This document shows positions 48,770-60,859 of a stretch of DNA of 64,000 nt, piece by piece; within the stretch, counting starts at the first letter, position 1, and every line of letters begins with the position of its first letter. The stretch is from Dromiciops gliroides (lineage: Eukaryota; Chordata; Mammalia; Microbiotheria; Microbiotheriidae): contig NC_057861.1 of NCBI RefSeq assembly GCF_019393635.1, positions 153,963,544-154,027,543 on the forward strand, written 5' to 3'. The notes beneath the pieces are model-generated. The model saw only the letters and a program-made list of their open reading frames with translations. It made no database searches and was not told the origin of the DNA. A program made the position numbers and the translations under genes.

Positions 48770-50195
48770 AGATATTATTATACAAATTTTACTATGGAGA
48801 AACTGAGGGGGAGGGAGAATCTTCAAGACTTATTTGCTCATGGCCAAATAACTAGTAGCTGTCAGAGGCAGAATTTGAGCCCAGGTACTCCTGACTCTGG
48901 GTCCAATACTCTATCAACTAAGTCACTGATTATATAGATATCATCTATAAAGATATATTCATTATTTATTATATATCTATCCTATTTATTATATTAACCT
49001 CCTACTGAAGAACCTAGAGAAGTTTTATTCCTTGTTGCCTAATATATTAACACAGCCTAGCATCTAGTGCTTTTTAAATTATATCATGGGCTAATAGGCT
49101 TTTCTGGTCATGGCTGCACATCATTCAATGAAGCTTGATCATTTTTACTTCCAAGTATGGGGGACACAAGGACCTTTGGCTTGGGGCAGGAATGCAAAAC
49201 AAAGTTCTACAGTTTTGCCTCTCTTCCCTTAGTGTTCCCAAGTGCCTCCTTGAGGATTATTGAAGCTTCAAGACAATTTACATGTCCTTGGAATGATGGG
49301 AGTTAAAGGAATTTGCTGTAAATCATTGAGGATAGAGGCATGTGAAAAAAGTGAAATGGTCAAGACTGAATGACTCTTTTGGATTCAATTCAGGTGGTGA
49401 AGAGCTGAAAATGTATTGAGTAGCTCTGTGTGTAACATTGTCCCCTTTACCTAAGAAAGAAGACCTGACAGCTTCAACAGCCACCGGCAGGTTAGCAAAG
49501 AAACAGTGAACAGCAGCTCCGGAGTTAGGGAACAATGAGATAGCATTGAGTTCAGGGAATGGTATTTAAAGAGTAAGCTTAGAGTGATGGAGTTGAGAAA
49601 AAGAGTCACAGTAGGATGAAGGCAGATGGATTCATGAGAGATGTTTCAGTCATGACACGATCATCTCAGAGTATTAGTTGTATAGAAAGTGGTCCATCAC
49701 ACCAAGCAACATGGGAGTCTTTAGGATATTGTATCCTTTCATTTATTGTGACTAAATTGATTATATTACTTGATTTTACCCATTATTTATTTGACTATTT
49801 GTGCCAATTAAATGCTGTGTTATTTGGTATAGGAGATTTTTAGAAGAAATAGATGGGAAAAACTTGTTATTCATGTGGAAGTTATCTGTGAGTTTGCTAT
49901 CTCCACATATTCAGATGACCAACTTGTCAGAGCTAAGATAAAAATTAGTAAAAAGAAATAAAGAAGAAGGAGGAAGAGGAGGAGGAGGGGAGAAGGAAAA
50001 GAGGAAAAGGAGGAGAGGAGAAACAAAAATGGAAAAAGAATGTGGTATACACTTGAAGCAGCTTAACCCTGAATTAATTGAACATATAATTGAAAATAAA
50101 AATGGGAAATGGACAACAGAAATTACTATATATAATGTGAGGTTCCAAAGGTTTGTCATGCTGGGGTAGGAGTGGGGATAAGTTCCCACTCTCTA
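48770..50195. other. Intron sequence, mostly unclassified
   Basis: An MIR-type minus element continues to about 48,925 (CTGTCAGAGGCAGAATTTGA). A GGA-rich stretch is at 49,960-50,030. Nothing else is recognised. Confidence 0.4.
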
Positions 50196-50199
50196 TAAA

Positions 50200-50830
50200 A
50201 TGCTCCAATAGCGTGCATCTCAAATAGCCTCTGATAACCCAAGCCCAACTCCTGGCCTTCTCATGGTGGAACTGTTTCCACTAACAGGAGAAGGGGCAAA
50301 GGCGAGTCACTGGGGCCTTAAAACCAGTCGCTTCGGTCAGGTGGGGCTTGTCAGCCTTGGCAGGCAACCTGCCTAGGAGAAGGAAACCCTGATTTTAAAC
50401 CTCCGCTGCCTTGCGGCCATACCCATATATGGGAAAGACTTCGGGAGTTACCCCTGAGGAAAAATCAGGAGTCGGAGTCCCTTAGGCAGTTGGATGTTAG
50501 ACATCACGTCCCTCTGGCAACTCCTGCGGTGGCACTGGTGCCAAACTGTATTGGCTCTGCCTCTCCTTTGGATCCACCAATGTCGCAGAGAGGGAAAACC
50601 CGCTGCATGGGCAACAGCTTGTTTTCCATATTGATCCGCCCAGGCCAGCGCCCTGGAGAGGACACTCCATCTACTCCTCATGGGGTAGATACAACACAGG
50701 ATGCAGCAGTTATTGGTTATAAGTCACTCAGAAGCTGTGGCTCCCTTATCAGACTGCACAGCCACACTGAGGCCTGTGGCTCTTCAAGGCACTGATCCAT
50801 GGTCGTCTGTGACTGGTGGAGGCCTACTAC
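50200..50830 (+). mobile_element. GC-richer block, possible RTE 5' region
   Basis: Much more GC-rich than its surroundings, with a 101-codon frame (50,490-50,795) lacking a known domain. RT sequence of an RTE LINE follows about 850 bp downstream in the same orientation, and the end GGAGGCCTACTACTACT looks RTE-like. The call is from layout and resemblance only. Confidence 0.4.
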
Positions 50831-51407
50831 TACTATGCACATACATTTAAATAATGTAAAGTAATCACAATAACAGGGAGTCAAAAAGAACCTAGAAATC
50901 ATCTTGGTTACCAAAGACCAGATTTATATACCAGTCATAGCTACATGCCTGGATTAGAATAAAAACTCTTTTTATACATCTTATGTAGGATGATTATGAG
51001 CAAGATTGCCTCATAAAGCAGACAAACCAACAAAGGATAAACTCAGTTTAAAAAAAGCTTTCCAAGAAATCCAGCTTAAGAAAATCATCCCAAGAACATT
51101 CGAGAGTAAAAATAGAAGATCACAAACATAAGAAAAAAGGAAAATGTTTGCAAAAAAAAATCTGAAAAATTTCAATAAACTTCTTTATCTATCAAGGATG
51201 TTGGAACAACCACACAGTCCCAATTTTGCCTATAGAGGGGATAGAGATGTCACTCAAGAGATTAAAGATAGGAAAAGCAGTCAGATTTGACTGAGTGAAT
51301 TTAGAGGAGATATGTGCTCAAGGCAATGCATTTGTGAGAGAGTTGAGGACCTGATATACTAGACACCAGAAGGAGAAGATGCCAAAGGCACATTAACAAA
51401 TAGCAGA

Positions 51408-51593
51408 GGGGCAGCTAGGTGGCACAGTGGATAGAGCACTGGCCCTGGATTCAGGAGGACCTGAATTCAAATCCGGCCTCAGACACTTAACACTTACTAG
51501 CTGTGTGACCCTGGGCTAGTCACTTAACCCCAATTGCCTCACCGAAAAACCCCCAAATAACAAGCAAACAAAAAACCCCCCAACCCCTCCCAA
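51408..51593 (+). mobile_element. WSINE-type SINE
   Basis: Perfect 13-bp duplications AACAAATAGCAGA (51,395-51,407 and 51,594-51,606). Confidence 0.95.
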
Positions 51594-51629
51594 AACAAAT
51601 AGCAGACATTAAATACTGAAAAAAGGTGA

Positions 51630-51945
51630 CTAATACCCTCAACAACTCTTCATCTATCTGCCTCTTCTTCCATCTATACCAAATCTTTATAAGAATCATA
51701 AATGCACAAATCATGTACATCTTCAATGAGGGTAGTCATTAGGGAACTAGAGGTTTTTCACAAACAACATTGAACAACAGACCACATCTTTATCATTTCA
51801 CAACTAACTGAAAGCTGAAGAGAGCGGTGCATCCCATTGTGTTTATTGTGTGTTGATTATGAAAAAGCCTTCGATTTGGTAGAACAATATACTTCCTCAT
51901 AAACTCTTTTACTACAAGATGTCAGGAGATGGAGTGACTTGTGAG
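51630..51945 (+). mobile_element. RTE/BovB-type LINE RT fragment
   Basis: Decayed frames show SICLFFHLYQIFIRI (from the SICLLS.IYKL.TRI block), an RGFSQ remnant of the GFRK block, and VDYEKAF-like coding at about 51,855-51,880. Several stops and frameshifts. RTE machinery probably mobilised the RTE-tailed SINEs seen here. Confidence 0.7.
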
Positions 51946-51959
51946 AAGAACAGCAAGGA

Positions 51960-52265
51960 AGGCCATGTCATTAGATTGCAAAGTACGTGGGGGATGTAAG
52001 GTGATAGAAAAAGGAAGAAGGGAAGGGCTTTGAATGCCAAACAGGGTTTTATTTTGATCCGAGAGGTGATAAGGAGCCACTGGAGATTATCGAATGAGGG
52101 GTTGCTATGGTATCACATCTGCCCTTTAGCAGGATAATTTGACGTCTGACTGGAGGACGGACTGGAGGAGGTAGAGATGTGAGGCAGGGAGACCAACTAG
52201 CTATTGCAATAGTCCAGATTTGAGATGATGAGGATTTGCACCAAGATGGTGGCAATGCCACCTAT
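51960..52265 (-). mobile_element. L2 fragment, minus strand
   Basis: GATAAGGAGCCACTGGAGAT, TTTAGCAGGATAATTTGACG and CTATTGCAATAGTCCAGATT follow L2 complement order. Confidence 0.75.
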
Positions 52266-52499
52266 ATATTATATCCAACAGTATGTATATCTGGGATGGA
52301 CATTATAGATGAACCATAAGCTTAGTAGAGAATTGAACAGGAGGAGGAGAGCAGACTGGATGATTTCAGGAAATTTCAAAGCTCTTCTTTTTAATATTAA
52401 TCTTTTTTCCATTGTTGCCATTTGGCAGCAAGACAGGGAATGCCACTGTCTTGTGAATAACTAAAAATGAGCATCATATAGAAGGCAATAATAATGATG

Positions 52500-52755
52500 A
52501 TGGTGGTGATAGCATTTACATGGGACTTGAAGGTTTGCAAAGTGCTTTACAAATGTTATCTCACTTGGTCCTTACAAAACCTTGGGAATTAAGTGCTATA
52601 TCATCTCCATTTTTCAGATGAGAAAACTGAGGCAGAGACAACATGAAATTGCTTGTCCAGCATCACACAACTATTAAGTATCTGGACTTGACCTCAGGTC
52701 TTCCTGAATCCAGGTCCAATGCTCCAGGCACAATAGAGATCTGCATGATGGGGGT
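52500..52755 (-). mobile_element. MIR-type element, minus strand
   Basis: CATTTTTCAGATGAGAAAAC, GCATCACACAACTATTAAGT and CAGGTCTTCCTGAATCCAGG. Confidence 0.7.
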
Positions 52756-54125
52756 GCTTGTGCCACAATTCCTGAGAGGGAATTCCAAAGAAGGACAGAG
52801 GTAAAGGATATCACCAAGGACTTGGATGATAGGAGGAGAAGATGGAATGCTCATGTGGCCAGAGCTAGGAATAACACATGGACAGTCAGAGTCCTCCACT
52901 GACCACTTTGAGATAAGGGGAGAAAGAGAGAAAGGCCTCTAGCCCTGAATGGACCCATTTGGGAGAAAACTTTGAGTGAACATAGGATAAGAGCTTCACA
53001 AGGATACACAGGCCTGTATGTCTTGTGATTTCAGAGAACTCCTAAATTGATGAGATCATTGATCCATTTGGGTATCACTTGCCTGATTTAGAGTTTCTGC
53101 CTGGTCTCTTAGTAGAGAATGCCCCACCTTATTTCATGCCTTATTTGCATACGGGTGATTCCTACAAACATTACCCACTTGTTCTAGGGGAACTAGGAGT
53201 GGCAGAACCACATGTGACTAGTGCTACACAAGCCTTTGCATGTATCTTTTCTTCCTATCTAAAGTGCTTTTGTCCATCCTTCTTGCCAAATCATCTACCA
53301 ACTCCTTCAATATCCAGATCAAAATCTACTTCTTGGAAACCATCCTGGATCAACTCAGTCTTACTCTGCCTTCCTTCTGGGTTTTAAAATTTTTTATTTA
53401 TTTATAAAAGAAATATTTATATGATTTATATTTATATAAAATATATTTGTTTATATCAATAAATATAATCTTAAATTTTCAGTAGAAATCTTATTCAGTT
53501 TTAGTACATTATCTATCACTGTCCTGTAATGCACACATGTTTTGTCTCCCTCAACTAGATGCCTCCCTAGACCCACCCACTAAATAGGCAATGTTGTATA
53601 GTGGAGACAGAGCTGTCTTCAGCATTAGGGAAACCTGGTTTAAAGTCCTACTTCTGTCTGTGTGACCCTGGGTAAATCAGTTAACCCATTAGATTATGAA
53701 CTCCTTGAGGGCAGGGACTATCTTCTGCCTTTCTTTGTATCCCCAGAATTCAGCACAGTTTTAATAAATGCTTATTGACTGACTGATTAAATTAAACTCC
53801 CTGTGACCCAGGCAATTTTCTAAAAACAACTGTTGATGAGTAGTGGTAGAGGGATTTTCCTCACAGGAAGTATCCTCCCTAATGTAAAAAGAGATCTAGC
53901 TAAAACCAGATTAATCTCTTTTGTCAGGGCAGACCATGTTTTCTCATTCTTTTATCTGTCTTCTCTTAACATTAGCACGAGTACCACACTCTGCACAGAG
54001 TGGAGCTCAACAAATGTTAAGTAATTACTTCTGTATTAATAGGAATTAATTTCACAAAAATGAAAAATTTCCCACTATTAGTGGTTTAAGAGCCATATAG
54101 TAGGGATAATTTTAACTTTTTCAAA
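52756..54125. other. Intron sequence with L2 3' end
   Basis: About 53,590-53,690 is MIR-like; about 53,685-53,795 is a plus-strand L2 3' end (CTCCTTGAGGGCAGGGACTA). The rest is unclassified. Confidence 0.45.
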
Positions 54126-54137
54126 AAGAAATACTAG

Positions 54138-54278
54138 GGAGCAGCTAGGTGGTGCAGTGGATAAAGCACCGGCACTGGATTCAGGAGGACCTGAGTTCAA
54201 ATCTAGCTTCAGACACTTGACACTAGCTGTGTGATCCTGGGCAAGTCACTTAACCCTCATGGCCCCGCCCCCCCCCCC
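54138..54278 (+). mobile_element. WSINE-type SINE
   Basis: Perfect 12-bp duplications AAGAAATACTAG (54,126-54,137 and 54,279-54,290). Confidence 0.95.
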
Positions 54279-54290
54279 AAGAAATACTAG

Positions 54291-55175
54291 ACTACTGGGA
54301 AGTGCAAATTACAGTTCCCTATTATGCAACATGCAGGGTAGAGACAAACACTGAGACATCAAAATATATGTGGATGACATATGAGTCACAGACCCAGATT
54401 TCCTCATGTCAAAAGGGAATACGAAAAGTAGCCACTTTGGCCTGGCAAACTCCTGTTAATCAGAATAACCTGCTTTAAATGCTCCTGCTAAGAGGAATGC
54501 ATTTATCTTTATCTAAGTTACAAAGAATTGTGATGTTCTTCAAATAGCAGCATAAGTAATAATGTCAAGTAGAAAGGACAATTTGTGTGCTACCTCTTTT
54601 CTTTCTTAGGCAATTGGGATTAAGTGACTTGTCCAGGGTCACACAACTAGGAGAGCTACCTTTTCAAAATTAAAATATATAGTCGTTATTTCTTTTTTCA
54701 CCTGGCAAATCACAGAAGGGTATGGTTGCATATGCCAGTATTTACAACTTCTTTTTATGTCATTTTGCTTACTTATATATGAAACTATATTTTTAATGTT
54801 TGTTTATTCTAGAATTGGTTTCGTTGGGAGAAATCAATTTATTCCCTTGAAAATTATATCCCTTCATTTTACATCTAAGATATAGAAGAAGTAAGTTTTC
54901 CCAGTTATGAAAGATGAGACATTCCTTAGGCATGAATGGCCAAAGCTATGGGAAACTGGCTGAGCAGAATATTAGAATTGGGGAAGAATATCAGAGATCA
55001 TGTAGTCAAACCTGTAACTTTAACTGTGCAAGGCTCTTCACTACAATATCTCCAGCAAGAGGCCATTCAACCTCTGCTTGAAAACTTCCAATGACAGGAC
55101 GTCTAATACTTCCCAAAGAAGCCAATTGCATTTATAGATATGTATAGGGATTACATTTATAGGTATAGATATCTA
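54291..55175. other. Intron sequence, mostly unclassified
   Basis: A 45-bp WSINE scrap sits at about 54,608-54,652. No coding match. Confidence 0.45.
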
Positions 55176-55400
55176 TATAGGCAGCTAGGTGACCCAGGAA
55201 GACCTGAGTTCAAATCTGACCTCAGACACTTACTAGCTTTGTGACCTTGGGTAAGTCACTTAACTCAGTTTGCCTCAGTTTCCTCATCTGTAAAATGAGC
55301 TGGAAATGACAAACTCCAGTATCTTTGCCAAGAAAACTCTAACCTGGGATTACAAAGAGTCAGATATGACTGAAACAACTGAACAACAACAACATATGAA
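55176..55400 (+). mobile_element. MIR-headed SINE with RTE-like tail
   Basis: A shortened head; the tail AGTCAGATATGACTGAAACA ends ACAACAACAA. Confidence 0.82.
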
Positions 55401-55509
55401 AATTTCCTTTATCTATAGCCTATATCTGCCTTTCTGCATCATTCAACCATTATACCTAATTTTGTGCTCTGGAGCAAGTCAGATTCCTCTTCTATATGAT
55501 AGTCTTTCA

Positions 55510-55637
55510 AACACATTCTCGAAGGGGACCATGAAAACAGGGAGGTGATATCATGACTTGCACTGAACTGGATTTTTAAGTGAGGGAGGGCTGTGCAAGG
55601 TCACCAATCTCACTTTCTCTTCCAGAGCCATGTAACA

Positions 55638-55703
<66 letters not shown>

Positions 55704-55860
55704 TAGGACAAATGGAGATGGCCCCAGATGTTTAAAGCAATTGGGGTTAAGTGACTTGCCCAGGGTCACATAGCTAGTAAGTGTCTGACTTGAGATTTGA
55801 ACTCAGGTCCTTTACTCCAGGACCAGCACTCTATCCACTTTGCCACTTAGCTGCCCAAAT
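55510..55860 (+). mobile_element. Second SINE-like family with (TA)n and WSINE-like half
   Basis: Same composite order as 47,140-47,440, with a (TA)n expansion at 55,637-55,702 in the middle. Confidence 0.72.
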
Positions 55861-56429
55861 CAGACTTGGTATCCAGTCCCCACTCCATTTTGTTACCCTC
55901 TACTCAACACAATCATATTTTTAAGTGTCCTCCCTAAAATATGCCATATAAAATTGGAGGGATACCATATCTCAGAGGTAGTAGGATTCTGGCAGAACAC
56001 AGAAGGATTCTAACCTCCTTTGTTTTGAACACTGTGCCTCTATTAATTAAAGCCTACAAACACATTAGCTTTCATTGCTGCCACATCTCACTGTTGCATA
56101 AAGGAAGTTTGTTTCCCGAGGAGCAAGAGCCATTGCAGTGGAGATGAAACCTACAAAAAGACCTTGTGTTTAAGCTATGTCCTCTAGGATTCAGAATATT
56201 TAAAAAAAATCATATCCTAATAAGATCACTAAAAATGTTTAAAGTTTCAGAGAAAATTCTGCAGAGAGTTTTCAGTTATTACAAGGCACTATTCTGTGTA
56301 AGGTAGAAGAAAGGTCATGGATGGGATTTGGAGTCAGAATATGAGTTCAAATCTCAGTGCTATGTAACTTTGGGCAAGTCAACCTCACCCATCTTTGGTT
56401 TCCTCATCAATAAAACAAAAAAAGTTTTT

Positions 56430-56572
56430 TTTGGGGGGGCGGGGCAATGAGGGTTAAGTGACTTGCTTAGGCTCACACAGCTATTGTCAAGTGTCTGAGG
56501 CCAAATTTGAACTCAGGTCCTCCTGAATCCAAGGCTGGTGCTTTATCCACTGCACCACCCAACTGCCCTCAA
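56430..56572 (-). mobile_element. WSINE-type SINE
   Basis: Minus-strand copy; flanks AACAAAAAA and CAACAAAAAC suggest a duplicated target. Confidence 0.9.
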
Positions 56573-56609
56573 CAAAAACATTTTATTAAATGATTTCTAA
56601 GGGTCCTTC

Positions 56610-56868
56610 TGGGAAGTTAAGTGGCACAGTGGATACAGCACTGGAGTGGGAATCAGGAAGACCCATCTTCCTGAGTTTAAATCCAGCTTCAGACCTTTAC
56701 TAGCTGTGTGGCCTGGGAAATCACTTAACACTAGTTATTTTAATTTCCTCATCTGTAAAATGAGCTGGAGAAGGAAATGGCATGCCACTCCAGGATCTTT
56801 GCCAATAAAACCCCAAATGGGGTCACAAAGAGTCAGACATGACTGAAAAACAACTGAACAACAGAAGG
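56610..56868 (+). mobile_element. MIR-headed SINE with RTE-like tail
   Basis: Full length: GGAGAAGGAAATGGCATGCC, GGGGTCACAAAGAGTCAGAC and ACTGAACAAC. Confidence 0.88.
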
Positions 56869-57109
56869 CCCCTTCCAGCTGTAATGTACTATGATCCTAT
56901 AAATGACAGGAAGATGTCCAAGTCAGAGGCTATGTATAGACATGATCATTGGTGTCTACTTCTATCTCATACAGACTAAATCATGTGTTCTCACTTCTTC
57001 CTGGTTCCATTTCAGGAAAGGATGGCCCTAGGTGACTTAGGACACTTACCTTCTGGGAACAGTATGCAGAACAGTTACACAAGCAGGAGTATTTTCTCCG
57101 TGGCAGGGC

Positions 57110-57257
57110 TTGTTCAGTCACTTCAATCATGTCTGACTCTTCATGACTCCATTTGGGGTTTTCTTGGCGAAGTGAAGTGGTTTGAGGCTGAATTTGAACT
57201 TGGAGCTTCCTGACTCCAGGCCTGGTCCTCTATCCACTGTGCTACCTAGCTGCCCAC
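57110..57257 (-). mobile_element. MIR-headed SINE with RTE-like tail, shortened
   Basis: The complement of the same family; its middle section is deleted (TCTTGGCGAAG runs into GTGGTTTGAGGCTG). Confidence 0.78.
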
Positions 57258-57348
57258 TGCAGGGCTAGAGTTCCCTATTCATGCCAATCCATCACCCTGG
57301 CACTTTATATGGATGATTTCAACCAAAGGTCTTTTATATATATTTCTT

Positions 57349-57921
57349 TTTTTTCTTTTCTTCTTTTTTTTTTAGCAACAAACATTTATTTTATTTTCCA
57401 GTTACATGTAAGGGTAGTTTTCAACATTCATTTTCTCAAGATTTAGAGTTCCAAATTTTTCTCCCTCCCTTTCCTCCCCCCTCCACAAGATCGCAATCAG
57501 GTTATATATATACAATCCACAAGTGTTCTTTTTATCAGTTCTTTCTATAAAGGTGCATAGTAAGCTTCCTCATTAGTTCCTTGGGATTGTCTTGGATCAT
57601 TGCACTGCTGAGAGTGGTTAAGTCATTCACAATTGCTCATTGAACAATACTGTCACTATGCAAAATGTCCTCCCAGCTCTGCTCACTTCACTATACATCG
57701 ATGTTCATTAGTCTTTCCATGTTTTTTTTGGATCATCCTGTTTGTCATTTCCTGTAGCACAATACCATTCCACTACAATCATATAACACAACTTTTTCCA
57801 TCATTCCTCAATTGATAGACATTCCCTTGATTCTCAATTCTTAGCCTCCACCAAGAGTTGCTATAAATATTTTTTGTACAATTTTCCCCCCTTTTCTCTT
57901 TTTCATGATTACTATTGTTAA
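57349..57921 (-). mobile_element. L1 3' end insertion
   Basis: Perfect 18-bp duplications CTTTTATATATATTTCTT (57,331-57,348 and 57,922-57,939) flank a 5'-truncated L1, in the same orientation as the gene and about 200 bp downstream of the TM8-TM9 loop exon. Confidence 0.92.
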
Positions 57922-58116
57922 CTTTTATATATATTTCTTCCCTGGGAAGAAACCCAAGGAGAGAGTTAGGCCCAATGTGCCTTGTACTTTCTTGCTAAAT
58001 TAAAATTTCTTAATTTGAGATTATTTCTTAATTTAATTTTCAGCCAAATGAAAGAAAATGAAAAGGATGAAAGTTGTCAAAATCTCTTAGGTAATATAAG
58101 AAGCATTTTTACTTAC

Positions 58117-58213
58117 ATTGAAGGGGAGAGCAGGAACTGGGGTGAAGCAGTTGACATGTATCATATTTAAGCTGCAGGGGAGATGCCCTTCTCTTGAGCC
58201 AACATAAAACAGC
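58117..58213 (-). CDS. y+LAT-like transporter, exon encoding the TM8-TM9 loop
   Basis: This 97-bp exon has acceptor TTTTCCAG and donor GTAAGT, and completes the split Arg codon of the previous exon. It encodes [13 protein letters not shown] followed by [20 protein letters not shown], the cytoplasmic loop between TM8 and TM9. The frame is open and the GHLP and MIH...FTPVPAL landmarks are kept. Residues after GHLP differ from the family pattern: Cys replaces the usual Asp, and Asn-Cys replaces the usual acidic-Arg pair before FTPVP. A Pro also stands in the LLFN block. This is the least conserved visible exon and the main reason to suspect altered function or relaxed selection. Confidence 0.92.
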
Positions 58214-58845
58214 CTGGAAAACACATGGGAGGATCGGAAGACTTGGGTTGGCAATCACCAGATACTTTTTTTTTAACTTTCTTTTTTTATCTTGAACTTA
58301 GCAAACTTGAACATTTCAACTAACAGATGACAGAAGAAAAGGATTGTAGATGAAACTGTGAACTATTATATGCAGTTTGTTTTTTTAAGTGTATATTGAA
58401 AGTATATAAATTTAAAATGTAAATTATATTTATAGAGGTAGTGTGTTGTAGTGGGTAGAGAAGAGGAGGTAGTCTTGGGTTCAAGTACCACTTATGACTT
58501 ACCCCATGACCCTGGGCAAGTTACTTAACCTCTCAGCTGCTGGGAAGGTACCAATATGCATTGATAGTTTCCTCACTCTGTAGTTCCCCGTGCCAATGAC
58601 ATCACAGGTTCATTCCCTATTCCTATATTAAATATAACACAATAGTAACAAAAGTATTTCTTTCTGTGCACTTCTGAACTTCTCTCTTTTGCATTTAAAA
58701 TGTTTTTCCCTTGATTCTCTTTTCTTTCTTTTCCCCTTCTTTGCATCACCACCTCTGTCCACCACTTCTCCTCCACAAAAATGTTAATTTGCATTATTAC
58801 CATTTTCTTTATAACTTCCTTAAGTCTAGACAATTAACAAGAGAA

Positions 58846-58946
58846 AATGAGAGGAAAAGAGGGTGGGAGGGAGAGGAAGAGAGGAGAGGAGAGGGAAAGA
58901 GGGAGAGGGAGAGGGAGAGAGAAAAAAGGGAGAGCCGAGAGAATTA
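58846..58946. repeat. GA-rich simple repeat
   Basis: GAGAGGGA/GGGAGA units. Confidence 0.93.
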
Positions 58947-59542
58947 GAGAGAGTTAGTTTCATTACTGGAAATATCATGTCATCAAATAGGGGGCTCCTT
59001 GGGAGGAACTAATTCCCTTCCCCAGTGCAGATAAGCACCAGGAGCACTGAGAGGTGACCCCAGGATCACAGAGCCGGTGTATGACAGAGGTGGAATCTTC
59101 TTGACTGATGCTCTCCATTCATCATGCCACCCTGCATTTGCTTTTCCTGGCTGCTTTTGTAATATTTATCAGTTAGTTAGATATTGTTCAGTTCCCTCTG
59201 AATTCTTCCACTCATCACTTTCATGTAGCAGTTACCCCACCCCACCCTTTTTTTCCCTTTGATTTTCTTGTCAGCAACAATCTATTTTTGTGCAACACCT
59301 CCTCCTTTAGTTGCCTGAATGCAAGGGATGTTTTCCTTGCAGTCCTGAAAGGAAAATCTGTTTTTAGATTCTGTTTTCACAAGGGCCATAGTGACATGGA
59401 ACTGTGGATGCTTCTCAGCATTTATCAAATATATATTTTTTTCTTTTGAAAGCCCTGCCTCCCCCAAATAAGTTTACATTATAAAACGTGACCATACCTT
59501 CGCTGTGCTTTGCCCCTTTTTGTTCAATTAATGTGATGCAAT

Positions 59543-59688
59543 TTTTTTTTTTAGTGAGGCAATTGGGGTTAAGTGACTTGCCCAGGGTCACACAGCTAGT
59601 AAATGTTAAGTGTCTGAGGCCAGATTTGAATTCAGGTACTCCTGACTCCAGGGCCAGTGCTCTATCCACTGTGCCACCTAGCTGCCCC
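59543..59688 (-). mobile_element. WSINE-type SINE
   Basis: Perfect 13-bp duplications AATGTGATGCAAT (59,530-59,542 and 59,689-59,701). Confidence 0.96.
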
Positions 59689-60023
59689 AATGTGATGCAA
59701 TATTAAGAGTTGTCGATTTCTGTTAGATTAGCTTTAAAAACAACACCAAAAAACCCTTATTAGGGACATTCAAGTTCCATTAAATGCTGGTTATGTTCAA
59801 GGCACTGCTAACTGTTAGAGAGATAGAAAGATAAATGAAAAGATGCTTTCTCTCCTAGTACAGTAGAGGCTTATTAAGGGAAGAGATCTTCATGTGTGTG
59901 GGAATACACAAACTGCAACACATTAAAATAATAAAAATAAGTATAAACAATGCGTTAAAGGCTCAGGTAAGGTCAAGATCACCAAAAGCTAGGGGGAAGC
60001 AGGGACACCTTGACTTTTCCTAC

Positions 60024-60127
60024 CTGGAAGCTGCAATGATGGATGAATTTAATCCACTAAAACAAGACATGGCTACCGCAATAGGAATTAGCCACTGAGC
60101 ATAGTTGAAGACCTTGTTACCAAAAGT
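60024..60127 (-). CDS. y+LAT-like transporter, exon encoding TM8
   Basis: This 104-bp exon has acceptor TTTAACAG and donor AG/GTAGGA. It enters in phase 0 and leaves two bases (AG) that the next exon completes to Arg. The translation begins [20 protein letters not shown] and continues [15 protein letters not shown]. This is the TM8 block of y+LAT proteins, whose usual form has a Phe-Asn-Trp core followed by SCFGGLNASI. The small-residue SGLNSS motif lines the substrate path in this transporter fold. The acceptor's polypyrimidine tract is a long T run, so splicing here looks sound. No frameshift or stop is present. Confidence 0.93.
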
Positions 60128-60485
60128 CTGTTAAAAAAAAAGAAGAAAAACAGCACAATAATAAAAGGCAAATAAACATGTTTCTTAAAAATCAAACTCA
60201 TTGAGAAGTAATTTGTCAGAATAAATTTCAAGATGAAGCTATTTTAGAGAATCTGTATTAGGACAGTTTGAGACAAGTGGAATACATTGATGCAATTATG
60301 AAATTAATAAGGATGCCTACTGTGTGATATGTTAAAGTGAAGTCTATAAAGTGTGCTGTTTCTATATTATTCTATATTAAGCTCATGGGACCAGAGATTG
60401 AGACATGGAAGGGAACTTAGTGGCCGTCTAGTCTAACACTCTAATTTTATACTTGAGGAAACTGAGGCCCTGAGATGTTAAGTGA

Positions 60486-60703
60486 TTTTTAACTAATAAA
60501 AATGTTTGATCAACACTTAAGTGTCTACTATATTTACAGTACTGTGGGAGATATAGAGATAAGAATTTAAGGAGCTCTCAATCCAGTAGAAAGACTAGGA
60601 TATAAATACAAATAACTCCAGTGAAATCAGAATGTGACAAACCAATAAGAAATGTAGAAATAAAACACTGTATGTTTAGACAAGGGAGAGAACTCTATCT
60701 CCT
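60486..60703. repeat. 218-bp direct repeat, copy 1
   Basis: Identical to 62,935-63,152 except for 7 substitutions, without gaps. Lies in the intron upstream of the TM8 exon. The sequence itself is L2-derived. Confidence 0.95.
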
Positions 60704-60859
60704 GTCACATGAGCACCCAGGCCCTGCAAATACCAGTCATGCCACTTGTAGGACCATCTTAATGAGATACAGAAAATCAGAACTAGTGACCATTTTTATC
60801 ATTTCTGATTCTATCTTGTTTGTGTTACTGTGACATTAATGAAAAAAACAATTGCAACA

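Noticed and set aside
50490..50795. 101-codon frame in GC-rich sequence
   Set aside because: No domain or splice context; it lies in the probable RTE 5' region.
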